Notes: generated by a model from the sequence alone, not told the origin. Shown: positions 38,201-50,789, counted from the stretch's first letter. The stretch: DNA of 64,000 bases from Schistosoma haematobium (GCF_000699445.3 NC_067201.1:24753033-24817032), one strand, 5' to 3'. Numbers and translations: made by a program.

Positions 38201-41200
38201 TGAAATGGTTTGACAGGAATGTCCCAAGGACGGAACGTAATCTTGTAAAGGTATTAGGTACGTCAATTATTTGAATATTTTAAATTTATTAAATCTGAGT
38301 GTTATCAAATCGTCATTATAAATGACCCAATGAATTTCACTGATATTTCTGTTTGTGAAGTGTGTACTGAATACATATTGCCCGATTTCAGATCGTGACT
38401 AATTGAGTCAAAATTACAAAACATGGAGTACTTACCATGAATACTTGTTTTCCAGTTACAATATCTGTTTAGTGAACCAGAAAACTTCACAAGTACGACT
38501 GTGAACTATGGACATTTGTTGATTTCACATGTTCATGAACACAACGAACATGTAAAGTTGCTTGTTCTTCACGTGTACCCCCTCGCGGTATGTGTTGTGT
38601 TGTATTCGGGTCATTTTCATGTGCTACGCCGTCAGTTGGACCGATGATATATTTCACGACTTAACTCAGTGACCGATGAACCACAGTCACGAATTGGTTC
38701 TTGATCTGCAGCAAACTATTTGAACATTCAGAAGACTAAGGTAGAAAGCAGATCAATACTCTGTTGTCTCCAAATCAACCAAGTGACGCATGAAAATAAT
38801 CAAAAGATCCATCGACAGCTTACATTAAGTGTAATGTCGAAATGCAACAATTAAATATCCACTAATTGTGTAGTGAAAATGTCGACAATGATAATAATTC
38901 TAAAAATAGTCTTGAAAGGTAAAAACTTACCATTCTTCGTCCCCTTATAACAGTTCGAACGACTATCGATCACACCTATTATCTGTGCAAGGGATTGTAG
39001 TGGATCATTCTGAGTTGATGACATTGCATTTGGAAGTATTCTTCAATTCACTTTTCCCCGACTAGAGTTGAGAAGGATGCCTTCATAGTTTTGCGATCCA
39101 GTCTCCACTTTGTTATCACAAATAATGCAAAATAAACGCCTGAGATCTAAAAATGATTTGAACAATAGCAGTGCAAACAAAACAGGTTCGAGTAGGGAAA
39201 TTATATGATGAAGCTAAGATGGATTTACGTTGAAGAGAACAAAATAAATAACGAACCACATCATTTCATATAGTGGTTATTCGGACAAGGTATGTAAGTA
39301 GGCATTGTTTAGACAATATGTAACAAAGTTTAGGATAATGCAGTTTTGTATAGTTATGTATTATTGACCGTTTACAAATAGAAAATCACTGATAGTCAGA
39401 AATCAGTTTGCACGGCAGGTGTTCATTGCTCAATGGCTTTCAACGATTGTTTGAATGAAGCCAGTCGTCGAGTTGAAACCATGAACCTCGACAATCCCTT
39501 CATATTCCTGCACTATGATGTATTGCTGTTGTCTTTTTTAAATGCATTTGATCGTAGAGGAAATCCAAGAGGATGTGAAAAATCACAGCGTGCAGTCTGA
39601 TCAAGGTAAGTTATTAAATACTAATATTTAAACTATGAAATTAGTAAATTCAGCTATCGAATGTCGACGCATGTTTTATGAAAGGAAACAAGGAGCAAGA
39701 ACCTTCAATGGTAAGTGACTGTCAAAAATCTATATATCTTTTGTTTCACTAAAAATTATGTGAATTTAGTATAATATGGTGGCTACTATTTCGTGACCCA
39801 GATGATCAGCTTTGCAGGATTTTTTATGAGGCAATAACTTTTGTTCTATCGGTTGTTACTTTATACTCATATATTTTGCCCTGTAATGTATTCAATTCTG
39901 ACAGTAAACTTCTGCATTCATGAGTGCATGTTTGATGAAATTCATCTTCTTTTGTGTATTACGTTGACTTCTTTTTAATTGAAGATATTCATTGTATTAT
40001 ATAGAGGTCAGGTTCGATATTCCATTTCCATCATCATCCATCGACAATACCTATTGAATTCAACGTGATAGATGAATAGTTTGATAAGTTTATCAATACT
40101 CTCTTCATACTATTTCCTATTACGGATATTTGAACCAATGAAAGTTCACAAAATTCATTTAAAGCAAATATTTCACTTTGAATTCGTTCTGACCAACTTC
40201 GTTAATCACAAACATAACACAATAATGGTGTGAAGCATATTTTCATTCGTACTGTCCATTTAATTATTTCGGAGGGTTTAGGAATCGCAGAAAAGTCTAT
40301 GACATTTAGTATTTTGCAGATCAGTGCGTTCTGTGTTAGATTGTGGAAGTGAAGTTGATAGAGGTAATGAAGATAAATTGGTTGCTCACAATTGATGACA
40401 GACATCGTCAGACTGATTCTGATGGCTGCTGAAATCAAGAAGTGGATGCTGTTAAGTTTCTCAGAGTGGTATATGAGGAAATTGGTGAATCTGTCAAATA
40501 ATTTGTGTAAATAAAGACTGATTCCGACTAATTACTCAAAGTTTTCGATAGATTCCTGATGTCATGTTGATTGATTGATATTGACTACTGTGGAAGATTC
40601 GTATTTTTATCTAATGCAGCATGGTGTTATTTCCGTCTGTCCAACCAGGTTTTGTATCACATATCCAATAATGAATTCTATTAACTGATGAATAATATCG
40701 GTGAATGATGCTGTCTTCTATGACATTCATCACTCTATTTGTACTGACTGCATCTTTTTTGTGTATTTCGAAATACCGTAATGCATCGATATGAGATCAA
40801 GTTCTATGTTCATACACTTTCAGATATAATAGAAACCATTCATGTCAACAAATTTAAAAGTCGTAAGTTCTCTCTTCAGTCCGTTCTACATCAATAATCT
40901 GTGATCAATTCAACCTACACATAAGATAGTGATACTTTCAGACAGTTAATTACACTTTTGAATAGAGTGGTCTTTTAAGTATTTTGATGAATGTTTCAAA
41001 TTTGTCTACTTCACCAGCCCTAGTTACCAGCTATAACTTCACTGAATTGATCGACTGTTTCGAAAAACAAAAGAAGCATCATCAAAGTAAGAGATATATT
41101 TCTCAAGATGTTGTCTCACACTTGTACTCCTCGACATTTTTGTGTCCATGAATGCTCATTAAAGACGTTTGCTCGTTTGTTCGTTACTGACACTAGAATG

Positions 41201-43839
41201 TCGATAGAGAAGCGAACTTGCCGTTGCTTTTATAAAGGATTAAGTATGGTGGATTTTTCACCTGTTCGGATGATATCACTTCATATATCTTCCATTTCAA
41301 CTTACACGAATAATTGCAATGCCACATACATATTTAGTGAAATGATGACAGTGAAGTGGCACTTCCATCGTTATGATTATGGAAACATGTAAAGTTGAAA
41401 TATGTTCTGGTAACAAACGTATAGTAGTTATTGAATGAGAAGGTGAAAAATATGAGATAAACAGTGAAATAAACAACTGGTTGCTAACTGAGTTGAAAAT
41501 ACACGCACTTATTACATAGTACCAAATTAACCATCTATAATACCGATGACTTTAAACTACAAGCGATTACGCTGCCAAATACTAACTTGTGTTTATCCTT
41601 TTATTAGACAAGATAAAGACACAGTTCCAACCATTTTGTTTCCATATTGAAGTACAGTATTTATCATTGAAATACCTGCTTCTTTAGAAATACCACTGCA
41701 CAAATATACTTCAAGTAACCTCGTGTACAAACATGTGAACACAACATGACATGTAGTTCGCGTACCTCACTCAACGAGCATCAGTTTGACATGATTTTAT
41801 CTTGTCGTTGATCATGTATTTCAAGTTATTTACTTTTCTTAATTGAACAGTAGAGGCAGATAGTCGCAATGGTTCAGTGTGCTACATCAACCTATCACCA
41901 CAATATATTGAAGGTAAGACAATGTGTTTGTTCCCAATAAGGGATTCTCTTCTTCATTTCACTATCACCGTAGTCAAATAATCTGTTGATTTTCATGTTG
42001 TTTGTTTTCATAAAAGTTATCCAGAAGATTGATGAAACATTTGAAAATTTATATCGTATGTATTACGAATTCGGTAAATATTTGTGTAAGTACATAAAGT
42101 CGATGCATTTCAATAGTGTGTGTGTGTGCAGATGAGATTTGAGTGGATACGCAACGCATGTTGTTCGTCGTAACATTTTGTTTGATTCGTTCAATGTGAG
42201 CTGTTATGTCATGTCACAGATGATTAGTTAGTCACTTTCATCAAAATACAGTGTACATTATGACTTATTGGCCCGTCTGGTATGATGAACTTTGATCGAT
42301 TCATTACGAATCTAGAAAAACTTCATCAATTTCCCATTTCAAACTTCTTTTTCCTACAAGTTTTAAAACATTCTATGATCTAGTATCTAAATCACTGAAG
42401 ATTTTCAGTTGCTCAATGTATTATTATGAGTAGTGATGGCTGATGGGGAAAATCAGTCTTCATATATCGTGTTGTTTTTGACTGATCAACTGGAAACAAA
42501 AATATCAAACCATTGAAAAACCTTTATTATTAATATCATAACCGTTGGATCGGTGTTTCAGTTACATAAACTTATCAGTTCGTTGAACGTCACTTGACTG
42601 TTCAAAGCAAGAGCTATTAGTTACATGTTGTGGGATTTATTTCAACATTGAGATATAAGAAATCAAGTTCAACGATTATCGAGTTAGACTCAACCGTACT
42701 ATCATCATTTACATTATAAGATACCGTTGACTAAAATTGAATCAAAGCATTCGAATTTAATGTGGATTGTTCTCTAAAATCAGTGGACTTGCATTTTACT
42801 TCAAACCATTTTTGCATAATGATATCAGATGTGAATTTCACTGAACAAAAATGAAAATGCTGGTTTCATTATTTTGATTTCAGTTCTCTTCAGATTTGGC
42901 TGGGCCAACATTTTTGAATAAAACGTAAGATTTTGAATAAAAGTAAATTCATATTGACGTAACAAGATCACCTATTATGACAGTGCAGACTGACCTCGTA
43001 GACACAAACCACAACCACATAAATGAGATGAAATATTTCAATTTGATATGATATTTGTTGATGACCAGATAATCCAATTTAGTATTTTGATTATGAAATG
43101 TATTTAAATAACTAGATAAGCTGTTTTGTCCTGTCGTCACTAATTCACCATGTACCGAGATGTCAGTGAATATCCACGTGCTTTATGCCTCAATCCGTAT
43201 TTCAATTATCGATCAGTTCACCGTTGACTTACTCGACTAGTCCTTGGAAGATCTAACCACACAACACACCTAATATGTAATCTTACCTGAAGAATAATCT
43301 TACAACATGTGATAGAGAGCGGCACAACTAGTACAGAGCATAGCATTAAACAACTACAAATGTTCATTATTTCCAATGCTTGATCCTTAAAAGAAAATTA
43401 CTCTGACTTTTCATGTTTCCATATGTTGATTATAAATTGATAAGACAATATTCTATGCTTCGTTTATTCAACTGTTAGATGTATAGGGAAAACTGTACTA
43501 ACCATTCAGTATCGAAGGAGATAGTCTTTGATTCTCAAGTGAAGTGACATCTCTGGTGTTCATGTAGTTCTATTTCATACTCGTCAGCTACATCTGAACC
43601 AACTCCCTAATGTTCGAAACACTAGTGCAGTATTCATAACATGAATGAAAGACACAAACTCTTAGGAATGCTATTCACCAACATATATATGTACGATAAA
43701 CAATTTTACTATTTTCAATCGAATCTGTGTAAACAGCATTAGTTCAATGTGGAAACTCCACATGATTGTAATTGGTTTTTTGTTTTATTTTACAGCAAAT
43801 GAACAAGCTTGTCGAGAATTGGTTGATCTCAATCGTTGA
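35245..43839 (+). CDS. Right micro-exon gene (MEG-type), secreted protein, 188 aa, 10 exons
   Basis: Mirror copy of the left micro-exon gene, transcribed away from it. Coding exons: 35245-35299, 37283-37342, 38195-38257, 39558-39605, 39654-39710, 40824-40862, 41018-41086, 41851-41913, 42017-42085, 43796-43839. Lengths are 55, 60, 63, 48, 57, 39, 69, 63, 69 and 44 nt, totalling 189 codons with TGA. All introns are phase 1, so any internal exon can be skipped without changing frame. Exon 1 encodes MAYNCIIIILLLCITIQM, a typical cleavable signal peptide; export is inferred. The GC donor after exon 2 (G|GCAAGT) and the 48-nt intron 39606-39653 match the left copy. Exon 9 has an alternative in-frame donor at 42074 giving 57 nt. 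The terminal peptide ends in ACRELVDLNR, unlike the left copy. Two extra in-frame exon candidates (40340-40363, 40465-40506) lack usable acceptors on the left. Confidence 0.8.
35530..35554 (+). other. Conserved 25-nt frame-disrupting exon candidate, right copy
   Basis: Mirror of the segment at 15726-15750, flanked by AATTCAG and GTAAGA. It lies in intron 1 of the right micro-exon gene. The predicted effect of inclusion is premature termination. Confidence 0.35.
37460..37872 (-). mobile_element. Solo LTR, 413 bp, in intron 2 of right micro-exon gene
   Basis: Begins and ends TG...CA (minus strand TGTTGGGGAGG ... CCCTAGCA). It is flanked by the direct 5-bp duplication AAATC at 37455-37459 and 37873-37877. 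The left arm has the uninterrupted empty site, so insertion followed the duplication. A 142-codon open frame across it is spurious. Confidence 0.75.
40340..40363 (+). other. Optional 24-nt micro-exon candidate, right copy only
   Basis: ATTGTGGAAGTGAAGTTGAT plus AGAG, bounded by TGTTAG and GTAATG, phase 1 to phase 1, encoding D-C-G-S-E-V-D-R. In the left arm (about 11843-11870) the acceptor reads TGTTGG, so the exon cannot be used there in the same form. Confidence 0.35.
40465..40506 (+). other. Optional 42-nt micro-exon candidate, right copy only
   Basis: Bounded by TTTCTCAG and T|GTAAAT, phase 1 to phase 1, encoding EWYMRKLVNLSNNL. The left-arm counterpart (about 11715-11755) keeps the donor GTAAAC but has no acceptor AG at the equivalent position. 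Use would need transcript evidence. Confidence 0.35.
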
Positions 43840-43870
43840 TCTGTACACATATCTATGTAACTGCGAAAAT

Positions 43871-43876
43871 AATAAA
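43871..43876 (+). terminator. Polyadenylation signal of right micro-exon gene
   Basis: AATAAA 32 bp after the TGA stop at 43837-43839. The surrounding sequence is conserved with the left copy. Confidence 0.6.
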
Positions 43877-44129
43877 ATGTTTACACTGGAAAAATTGAGA
43901 ATTACTTCTTTTGTAGAACAGTAATGTTTAACATATTTTCTTCGAATGTTTGAATTTACGCCGTAGAACAGAGGGAAAAGAATTTCGGTGTTGACAAAAC
44001 AGCTTCGAACTCATCTTCTGATTTTCATCAGAAATTGGCCTTAAAACGTAACAGTAAAAAAATTCAAGTAGATGACAGGAGTGCATTAAATATTTGATAT
44101 ACAGCAACATTTCAAGTGAAGCACAATGT

Positions 44130-46345
44130 TAATATACACCGCCTGTAGCTTTTCTAGTGTTGCCGCCGTCTCTAACTCCGGGTAAAGGAGGAGGGTTTGG
44201 CATGGGGTCGACGAACACATTCCGTAGAAAAAAATCTTGCTAAAAAACCAGAATTCACAAAAATAAACTTTGCTATGGGATTTGTAGAAAGAATTATTAC
44301 GCCTCAGGATGAGAGCCGAGATTCCTCAGAAGTCATGAGGCCGATGCCCTTCCGCCAACCAGAGCAATAATTTTCATAGGTACGTCCGGACAATGTGAAG
44401 TGTAGGACCAGTCAAACAGAAACGGGAATGAGGAGATACAACATGGCGGTACTCGGAATCAGCGAAACCCATTGAACCCAAGCTGGATAGAAGGGGATAG
44501 ATTTGGAGATGCTGCTGTACTCTGGCCACAAAGAGAAAAATGCTCCAAACACTCAGGGAGTTACTCTGGTGCTGTCCAACGAAGAATGTCATGCACTTAT
44601 AGGATAAGAACCTCATGGACCTAAGATCATCAAAGCATCCTTCAAAACAAAAATGAAGGGATTACGATGAGTGTCATGCAATTTTATGCACCCACCAATG
44701 ATAGCAATAACAACATAGATTAGTTTTATGAGAGGCTGTAATCAATCATGATGAAGTGCCCAGAAAAGTACCTAACACTTCCGATGCGAGATCTTAACGC
44801 CGAATTCGGATTGGACAATATCGTGGATGAACATATTTTGGGAAGATATGAACTAGGAGAAAAAAAATGAAAAAGTGGAGTGGTTTACAAATCTATGTAC
44901 ATTCAACAAACTGGTTATAGGTAGCACAATATTCCTAAACTCAGGCATACACAAAGCTACATGGGTCTCACAGGATCACACCACCGTTAACCAGTGAGAT
45001 TATATCAGTAAAATGTCCCGTAGAACAATGGAATAAGCTGACATAGAATTAGAACTGTCAACCAAAAATGTATGGAATAGCTAGCAAAGAAATCGAAACA
45101 AGCCGCAACAACCGTACGATATAACAAAGAAGCTAGCGTGGAAATATAGTAAACCAAAGAGAACAGTCAAGGACAAAGAAGGCAGGCCAATCACTGAGGT
45201 TCAAGAACAAAAGAACAGATGGGTAGAATACTTTGAAGAAATTCTTAGTGGGCCGGGTCCATTGAGTCCCCCGAATATCGAAGCAGCACCTACAGAACTT
45301 CCTAAAGATGTCACTCCACCAACGATAGAAGAAATTAGGACGTACATTAGACAAATCAAGGGTAGGAAAGCAGGGGGACCTACCAATATACCATCTGAAG
45401 CACTGAAGTAAGATATTGAAGTAACTGCAAACATGCTCCACGTTCTAATCCAGAAGATTTGGGCGGAAGAACAAGTGCGGATAGACTGGAAATAAGGATA
45501 TCTTATCAGGATACCACAGAAAGTAATCTGAATAAATGTGAAATCTACAGAGAAATCGTACTACTATCGGTAACAAGATAGGTTTTTAACAGGGTGTTGC
45601 TGAACCGGATGAAACATTCACTAGGCGTCCATCTCCGAGATCAACAGACCGAATTTCGCAATAATCGGTCGTGAACAGACCAAGTAGCAACATTACGGAT
45701 CATCGTTGAACAATCAAATGAATGGGACTCATCACTACACATCACCTTCATTGTCTACGAGAAAGCATTTAATATTGTTTACAGAAGATTATGGAAACTT
45801 CTTCAACGTAACTGGGAAGCATCGATGAACAAGGAGGATCCGATGCAGACGTAAATGCAAGGATTAGTAAAGCAAAGGATGCATTCCTACAACTGAAAAA
45901 TATATATAACTCAAGACAGTCCTACTGTATGGAGCTGAAACTTGGAGAACTACTACGATCATCATCAAAAAGGTACAAGTATTTATAAACGGTTGTTTAC
46001 ACACGATAATGAATATCCGTTGATCAGAAACCATCAGCAACAACCTACTGTAGGAGAGAACGTGCCGGATTCCAGCTAAGGGGGAATTTAACAAACGACA
46101 CTGGATATGGATAGGAAATGCACTATGGAAATCACCAAAATGCATTATGAGACAAGCGCTCACCCAAATTCCTGAAGGGAAACGTAAGAGCGGAGGGCAG
46201 AAGAACATCATGAATTAGAAGAAGGCATGAAAATGATAAGTAGAAACTGAGAAGAACTTGAAAGGATTGCACAGGAAAATTTGGGTTGAGAAGGCTGGTG
46301 GGCGGACTATGTTCCTTCACGAGGGTTGACTGGCATAAATAAGTA
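44130..46345 (+). mobile_element. RTE-clade (SR2-like) retrotransposon, heavily degraded
   Basis: Leader at 44130-44240, endonuclease fragments at 44450-45010, linker at 45120-45300, RT fragments at 45300-45790, and the C-terminal region to about 46340. Large deletions and many stops break every frame. It sits exactly at the end of the right inner arm (44110), so its insertion belongs to the events that broke the arm. Confidence 0.8.
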
Positions 46346-47049
46346 CAATACAAATGTGTATGTAGTATCGAATCAGGATCTTGACATAGATGGAAAAATT
46401 GGTGAATTAAAGACAACAGCAGCAAATCAACGAACAGTGAAGCTGCTGTGACAATACCAGCTTCAACAGTGTGAATGAGGTTTTCATTGCACAAAAGAGA
46501 TTGTCATTTATTAACCCTATCAATAACTATGTTCAGGTATGATTGATTACATTGTAGTCAACAGTCAACAGTTCTGAATCCAACCTGGTTTTATGTTCAT
46601 GAGCATTTAGTTAGTAATTGACTGTTGTGGATATTTCCACCACGACACCTCGTCAAATTCATTGCGTACTTCTCCACCATGATGACACCAATTATCAGAT
46701 CAGAAAATTTGAGAATATCGAAAGTATATTTTATCAGAGATGGGTAAATTCGATATTACCGATAGACATACATATACATTGACATAGAATTTACTTCCAA
46801 GCATTTCTTGTATATGGGAAATGTTGACGTGAATTGCCCTACATGAAGTGTGAACAGGCAACAAGCATGGTTAGGGAACAATAACAATCATACAACTAAC
46901 CCATGTGGTGTTTATGAGAAGAACACAGTGTTGTTTAACATCTACTCAATGTTTGTAAACACAAATATGCACAACACTGATACATAAACAACGAATTCCA
47001 AAGTGAATGGAATACGTGGATGGGAATATACGTCACATTGTTCATGTAG

Positions 47050-47745
47050 TAGTAATAACAATAAACAGGTTGGTGTGACGGAGAAATGGGTCGGGGGGGG
47101 GAAATAATGTGAATAAAGTAACATGATAGCAAGAGTACAAATCCCATTACTTGAATGGATGCAGTTGTTTGTTTACAAAATGATAATGAAAATAGCAATT
47201 GTAGGTAAAGGCCAAGGTGATGGTAGACATATAATGGGAAATCTCTCATTTGTAAACGGACTTTTAATTTCATCTCATGTATAGTGAAAACATGTGTAGA
47301 TTTAGGGAGCTTCAAATAATCGAAAATTGTCACATTTGAGTAGATTGTTTGAAGGACAGTGACATACCGTTGCTAGTGGTCTTTGTGATACAAATCCATG
47401 AGGTGTTTGAACATAAACATTCCAACTGATCTGGTTTTATAGTTGTGCAAAGAATTCGATACGAGTTATCATTTAATTGACGAAAGTGAACCCTGTCTCT
47501 AGCCAATACATCTTTCATCGTAGCAGGTTTCTGCAATCGTCCATGTTTCATTCACAGTCTGTTGTATCATATGATGAGTGGAAAGTCATCATAGACAAAT
47601 GAACTTGTTATATTCCAACATGTGAATATCACTCTGAACTAGGCTATAGAAAATATTGTTGGACGCAGTTTGTGCATCACCTTTTATATATGCCACCATT
47701 TATTCCATACGTCTATCAGGATGACATTATTACCACGAATGACAA
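47050..47745. repeat. Dispersed 0.7 kb repeat family, copy 3
   Basis: Direct match to 3570-4375. It ends exactly where the BEL/Pao fragment begins. The preceding 46350-47050 shows nothing recognisable. Confidence 0.55.
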
Positions 47746-47764
47746 ACAGACAGACAGACAGTAA

Positions 47765-49177
47765 GTTATTGATAATGTATGCACTTTCAATCCTCATCCG
47801 GTTAGATTTATCTAAGGATTCGATTTCGAAACTGATAAGTTCGGCAGTCTGGGATAACGCTCCGATTACATAGGATATCTTCAATCGAGTCGTTGTACCC
47901 AAAATTTCAACTTGATTCGCTACATCACTAAGTATTAGGGTCGAATCTGAACCGTTGTCTAACAAGGTGTATGTAATTACGTGTCCTATGGGCCCATGTA
48001 ACCTGACGGGTACGAACCCCAGGTAAGTTCCAGTAGAATAAATGGAGTTTCGGTGTGTTTGTTTAGAGTCAGGGTCTGTGATGTGAAGAATTTTATGATG
48101 GCGTCATTTACATCCCTCGACTTCACACAACATGGGTTGCCGACAGTCCGTTGCTCGATGATTGAGCTTTGAACAATTAAAGCACAGCTTAAATTTCTTC
48201 AGTAATTCTGGCCTTTCGTTGTGACTTACCGCTAGCAACTGTGGGCAAGATGTGACTTTGTTGGCATCAGAACAGATTACGCAATGCACTTTTCCTTTGC
48301 TCGACAAGGTATGAATCTTAGCCCTAATGAAGGCAGACTGGTTGTTCTATGTCGTTTGAGCTTTGTAGCTCCCACTTGCTAACAGTCCATAAGTGTTCGT
48401 AGCGACTGACACTTTCTTTTCTAGGAATTGTAACAAATCATCGAAATTGGGCTCCAGCCCTCTTCTTAAGATATCATCTGCGTCGTCCACCCATTTAAAC
48501 TTTGTAGTTCGTGGCAGTCGTTTTACTATTCGTTTTATGTTAGTCGAACAATTCAGGTCGACATTTCGTCCCGTCTGTGACAAGGCCATTTTACAATTGG
48601 TCATAAGTTTAGTTAGTTTCTGCAGCCCCGCTACATCGTCCTGAATTAGTGGTGATCCGTTTAATAATTCTATTAAAAACGCTTCTACGGTATCATGTGG
48701 TCTGCCAAACTGCTTGTGTAGAATACTAATTGCTTTAGTGTAACCTTCTTCTTCTGGTAGTAAAACACAGTGTTCTATAGTATCTTTTGCTATACGTTCA
48801 CAATAGTGTATCAAGTACATCAGTCGCTGAGTGTCATAGTTTACTCTGTCGGCGATGTTAGGCCTGAATCCCTTCATCCCGACTCTCATATCTGAGTTGG
48901 TGAGTCGGCGCCTTGCCGTAGTTATGGGAGTTATATCTTCGGATCGAGACCCAGGTAACGCAGTAATCTTCCTCGATTTCCTCACTTTGTTTAAAGGTTT
49001 CGGTCTTAATTCCAACAATCGCTTACGAAGTTGAAGCTCTCGAATCTCTAACTCAATCTTCTCTACCTCTTTCTCCCTAGAAACAGTTTCATATTCTGTT
49101 CTACATCTAGTCTCTACATAGGTATCTACTGAAGGACAGATATCTTTGGGGTTTGGTTTAACATTATCAATACTCAA
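47765..49177 (-). pseudogene. BEL/Pao retrotransposon gag and protease fragment
   Basis: One collinear minus-strand frame runs from ATG at 49177 to about 47765, interrupted by a TAG near 48345 and a TGA at 48106. Residues 1-110 are charged and coiled-coil-like. Residues about 110-265 resemble the Pao gag region (ILHKQFGRPHDTVEAFL, RLPRTTKFKW). A CX2CX4HX4C knuckle follows (CFNCSKLNHRATDC), then LLDNGSDSTLIL, an aspartic protease site of the DUF1758 kind. RT, integrase and LTRs are absent. It lies at the junction of two duplicated blocks in the interrupted right arm. Confidence 0.8.
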
Positions 49178-49189
49178 ACTGTCTTCAAT

Positions 49190-50780
49190 GAAACATTTGA
49201 ATGAGACAGATATTCATGATATGATATGTTAAACCTGACCGACCATCAACGGAACCTATTTACATCATGAATGGGTTTTACATAGTGAATTCTTAAGAGA
49301 AGTAAGAGAAGTAAACGAAAGCCTTATTTGAAACAGCAAACAAAACAAATGAGATGTCTGTCGAGTTCCTGCACATTCAGAGAAGTATTCTTCCTAAAAT
49401 ATAAACATATTCTTGTAAGAACATACGATACAATATGTGACAACTAATTGATGTGTCGAAGTTAGTGGGATAGACAATGTGAAAATGACATGGGAGAACA
49501 TCAAAATATGCGATTTGTTACTTCCAAACGAACATTCAATTTACACACTAGATTCTGAAATTTCTATTGCAAGCATTGAAGTGACATGATTGTATCAATG
49601 AATAAATTGAATGTGTTCAGTGTATGGATGTGGTCGAGAATATTCTCTAACAAAACACACATCACTATGTCTTGATACAAGAAAGTTATGGGTAATCAAA
49701 CAGACTACTGAATACTGATAAGTAGTAATGTAGAGTGATATACAAAACGTTAGTCAAACTACTCGAATGGACAGAATGCAATGAATATAACAGAACACAT
49801 ATCAATTGCAAATATGCTAAATTCAATCGCATGAATAGTCTATTTCAGATCATGTCAACGGAAATGATGGTTTAAATCGTTCGGAAGTATACTTAGATGC
49901 ACAAGAAATACAATCAACATTGAGTGAAATGAAAATGTTCCACTCAACCAATTGATCTCGTTTTATTCACATTTACTTGATTGAAGGCTTCATCAAGTTC
50001 AGGTGTTCACCTCATTCAATTCGTGGGTGCAACAATTGAAGAATGTAGTATGTTTTACCTTGTCTAATGACATAAGGTAAATGTTTAGTATTCACTTGTG
50101 TCGCCCAAGATTACCAGTTGACTTCATTCCAGTACATATGCACACAATTTTACATGATAAAGCACAGTTTATTCTCAGTGACATGACACACAGTATTCTG
50201 ATATCAGTCAGTTTGTATGTTATGCTGTTGTGAAACATCATTCGTGTTCGAGATTCCAGCTATTTTGATGCGTAAAATATTCAAGTTGAGTGAAGTACAC
50301 AGTTGGATAATTAGTTGTTTCAGAGTTACACTCAACTTGCACTGTATTTGACCTATGAAAACAGGTTTGCTATTCCTAATCACATATATCAAGCTTCAAT
50401 GTTTCATTTCTTTGCACTTCTGAGAAGGACGAAATTCTTTCTCCGTTTCAACTTTGTCTACTTTTTGATTTGCTATTTTGTGAACATGGAAACTGTAGTG
50501 AGAATTCGATATCACTAATGTCTCGGATAAAATTAGTAGTTTTGTAAATCTACATCAATAACAACAGCGATGAATGAGTGGATACATGAAAGCACATGTA
50601 TTTTCCAAAATGAATATGGCAGATTACACTCTGTTTCAGTATTTCAGATACACATCATTCTCTCTGTTTGTAGGTGTTTTACACTATAGAGGTAAGCGAA
50701 CCAAATATCCTGAAAATACTTTAACTCATCGATGAGTGTAAGCATTCACATTTTCTGACTCCATGCAATACATCATTCCT
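49190..50780. repeat. Duplicated block, second copy
   Basis: Direct match to about 28215-30350 and inverted match to 2170-3500. Its left end abuts the BEL/Pao fragment. It contains the 18-nt exon candidate at 50679-50696. Confidence 0.65.
50679..50696 (+). other. Candidate 18-nt micro-exon, right copy
   Basis: GTGTTTTACACTATAGAG is bounded by TTTGTAG and GTAAGC. It matches 30186-30203 in length and limits. The parent gene is unknown. Confidence 0.3.
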
Positions 50781-50789
50781 TAAGTGTTT

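Larger units (their letters stand above)
33990..44110. repeat. Right inner arm of the large inverted duplication
   Basis: Partner of the left inner arm, carrying the right micro-exon gene. It is slightly longer, partly because of a 413-bp solo LTR in intron 2. It ends abruptly near 44110, where an RTE copy begins. The next left-arm sequence (below 7740) resumes at about 53545. Confidence 0.8.
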
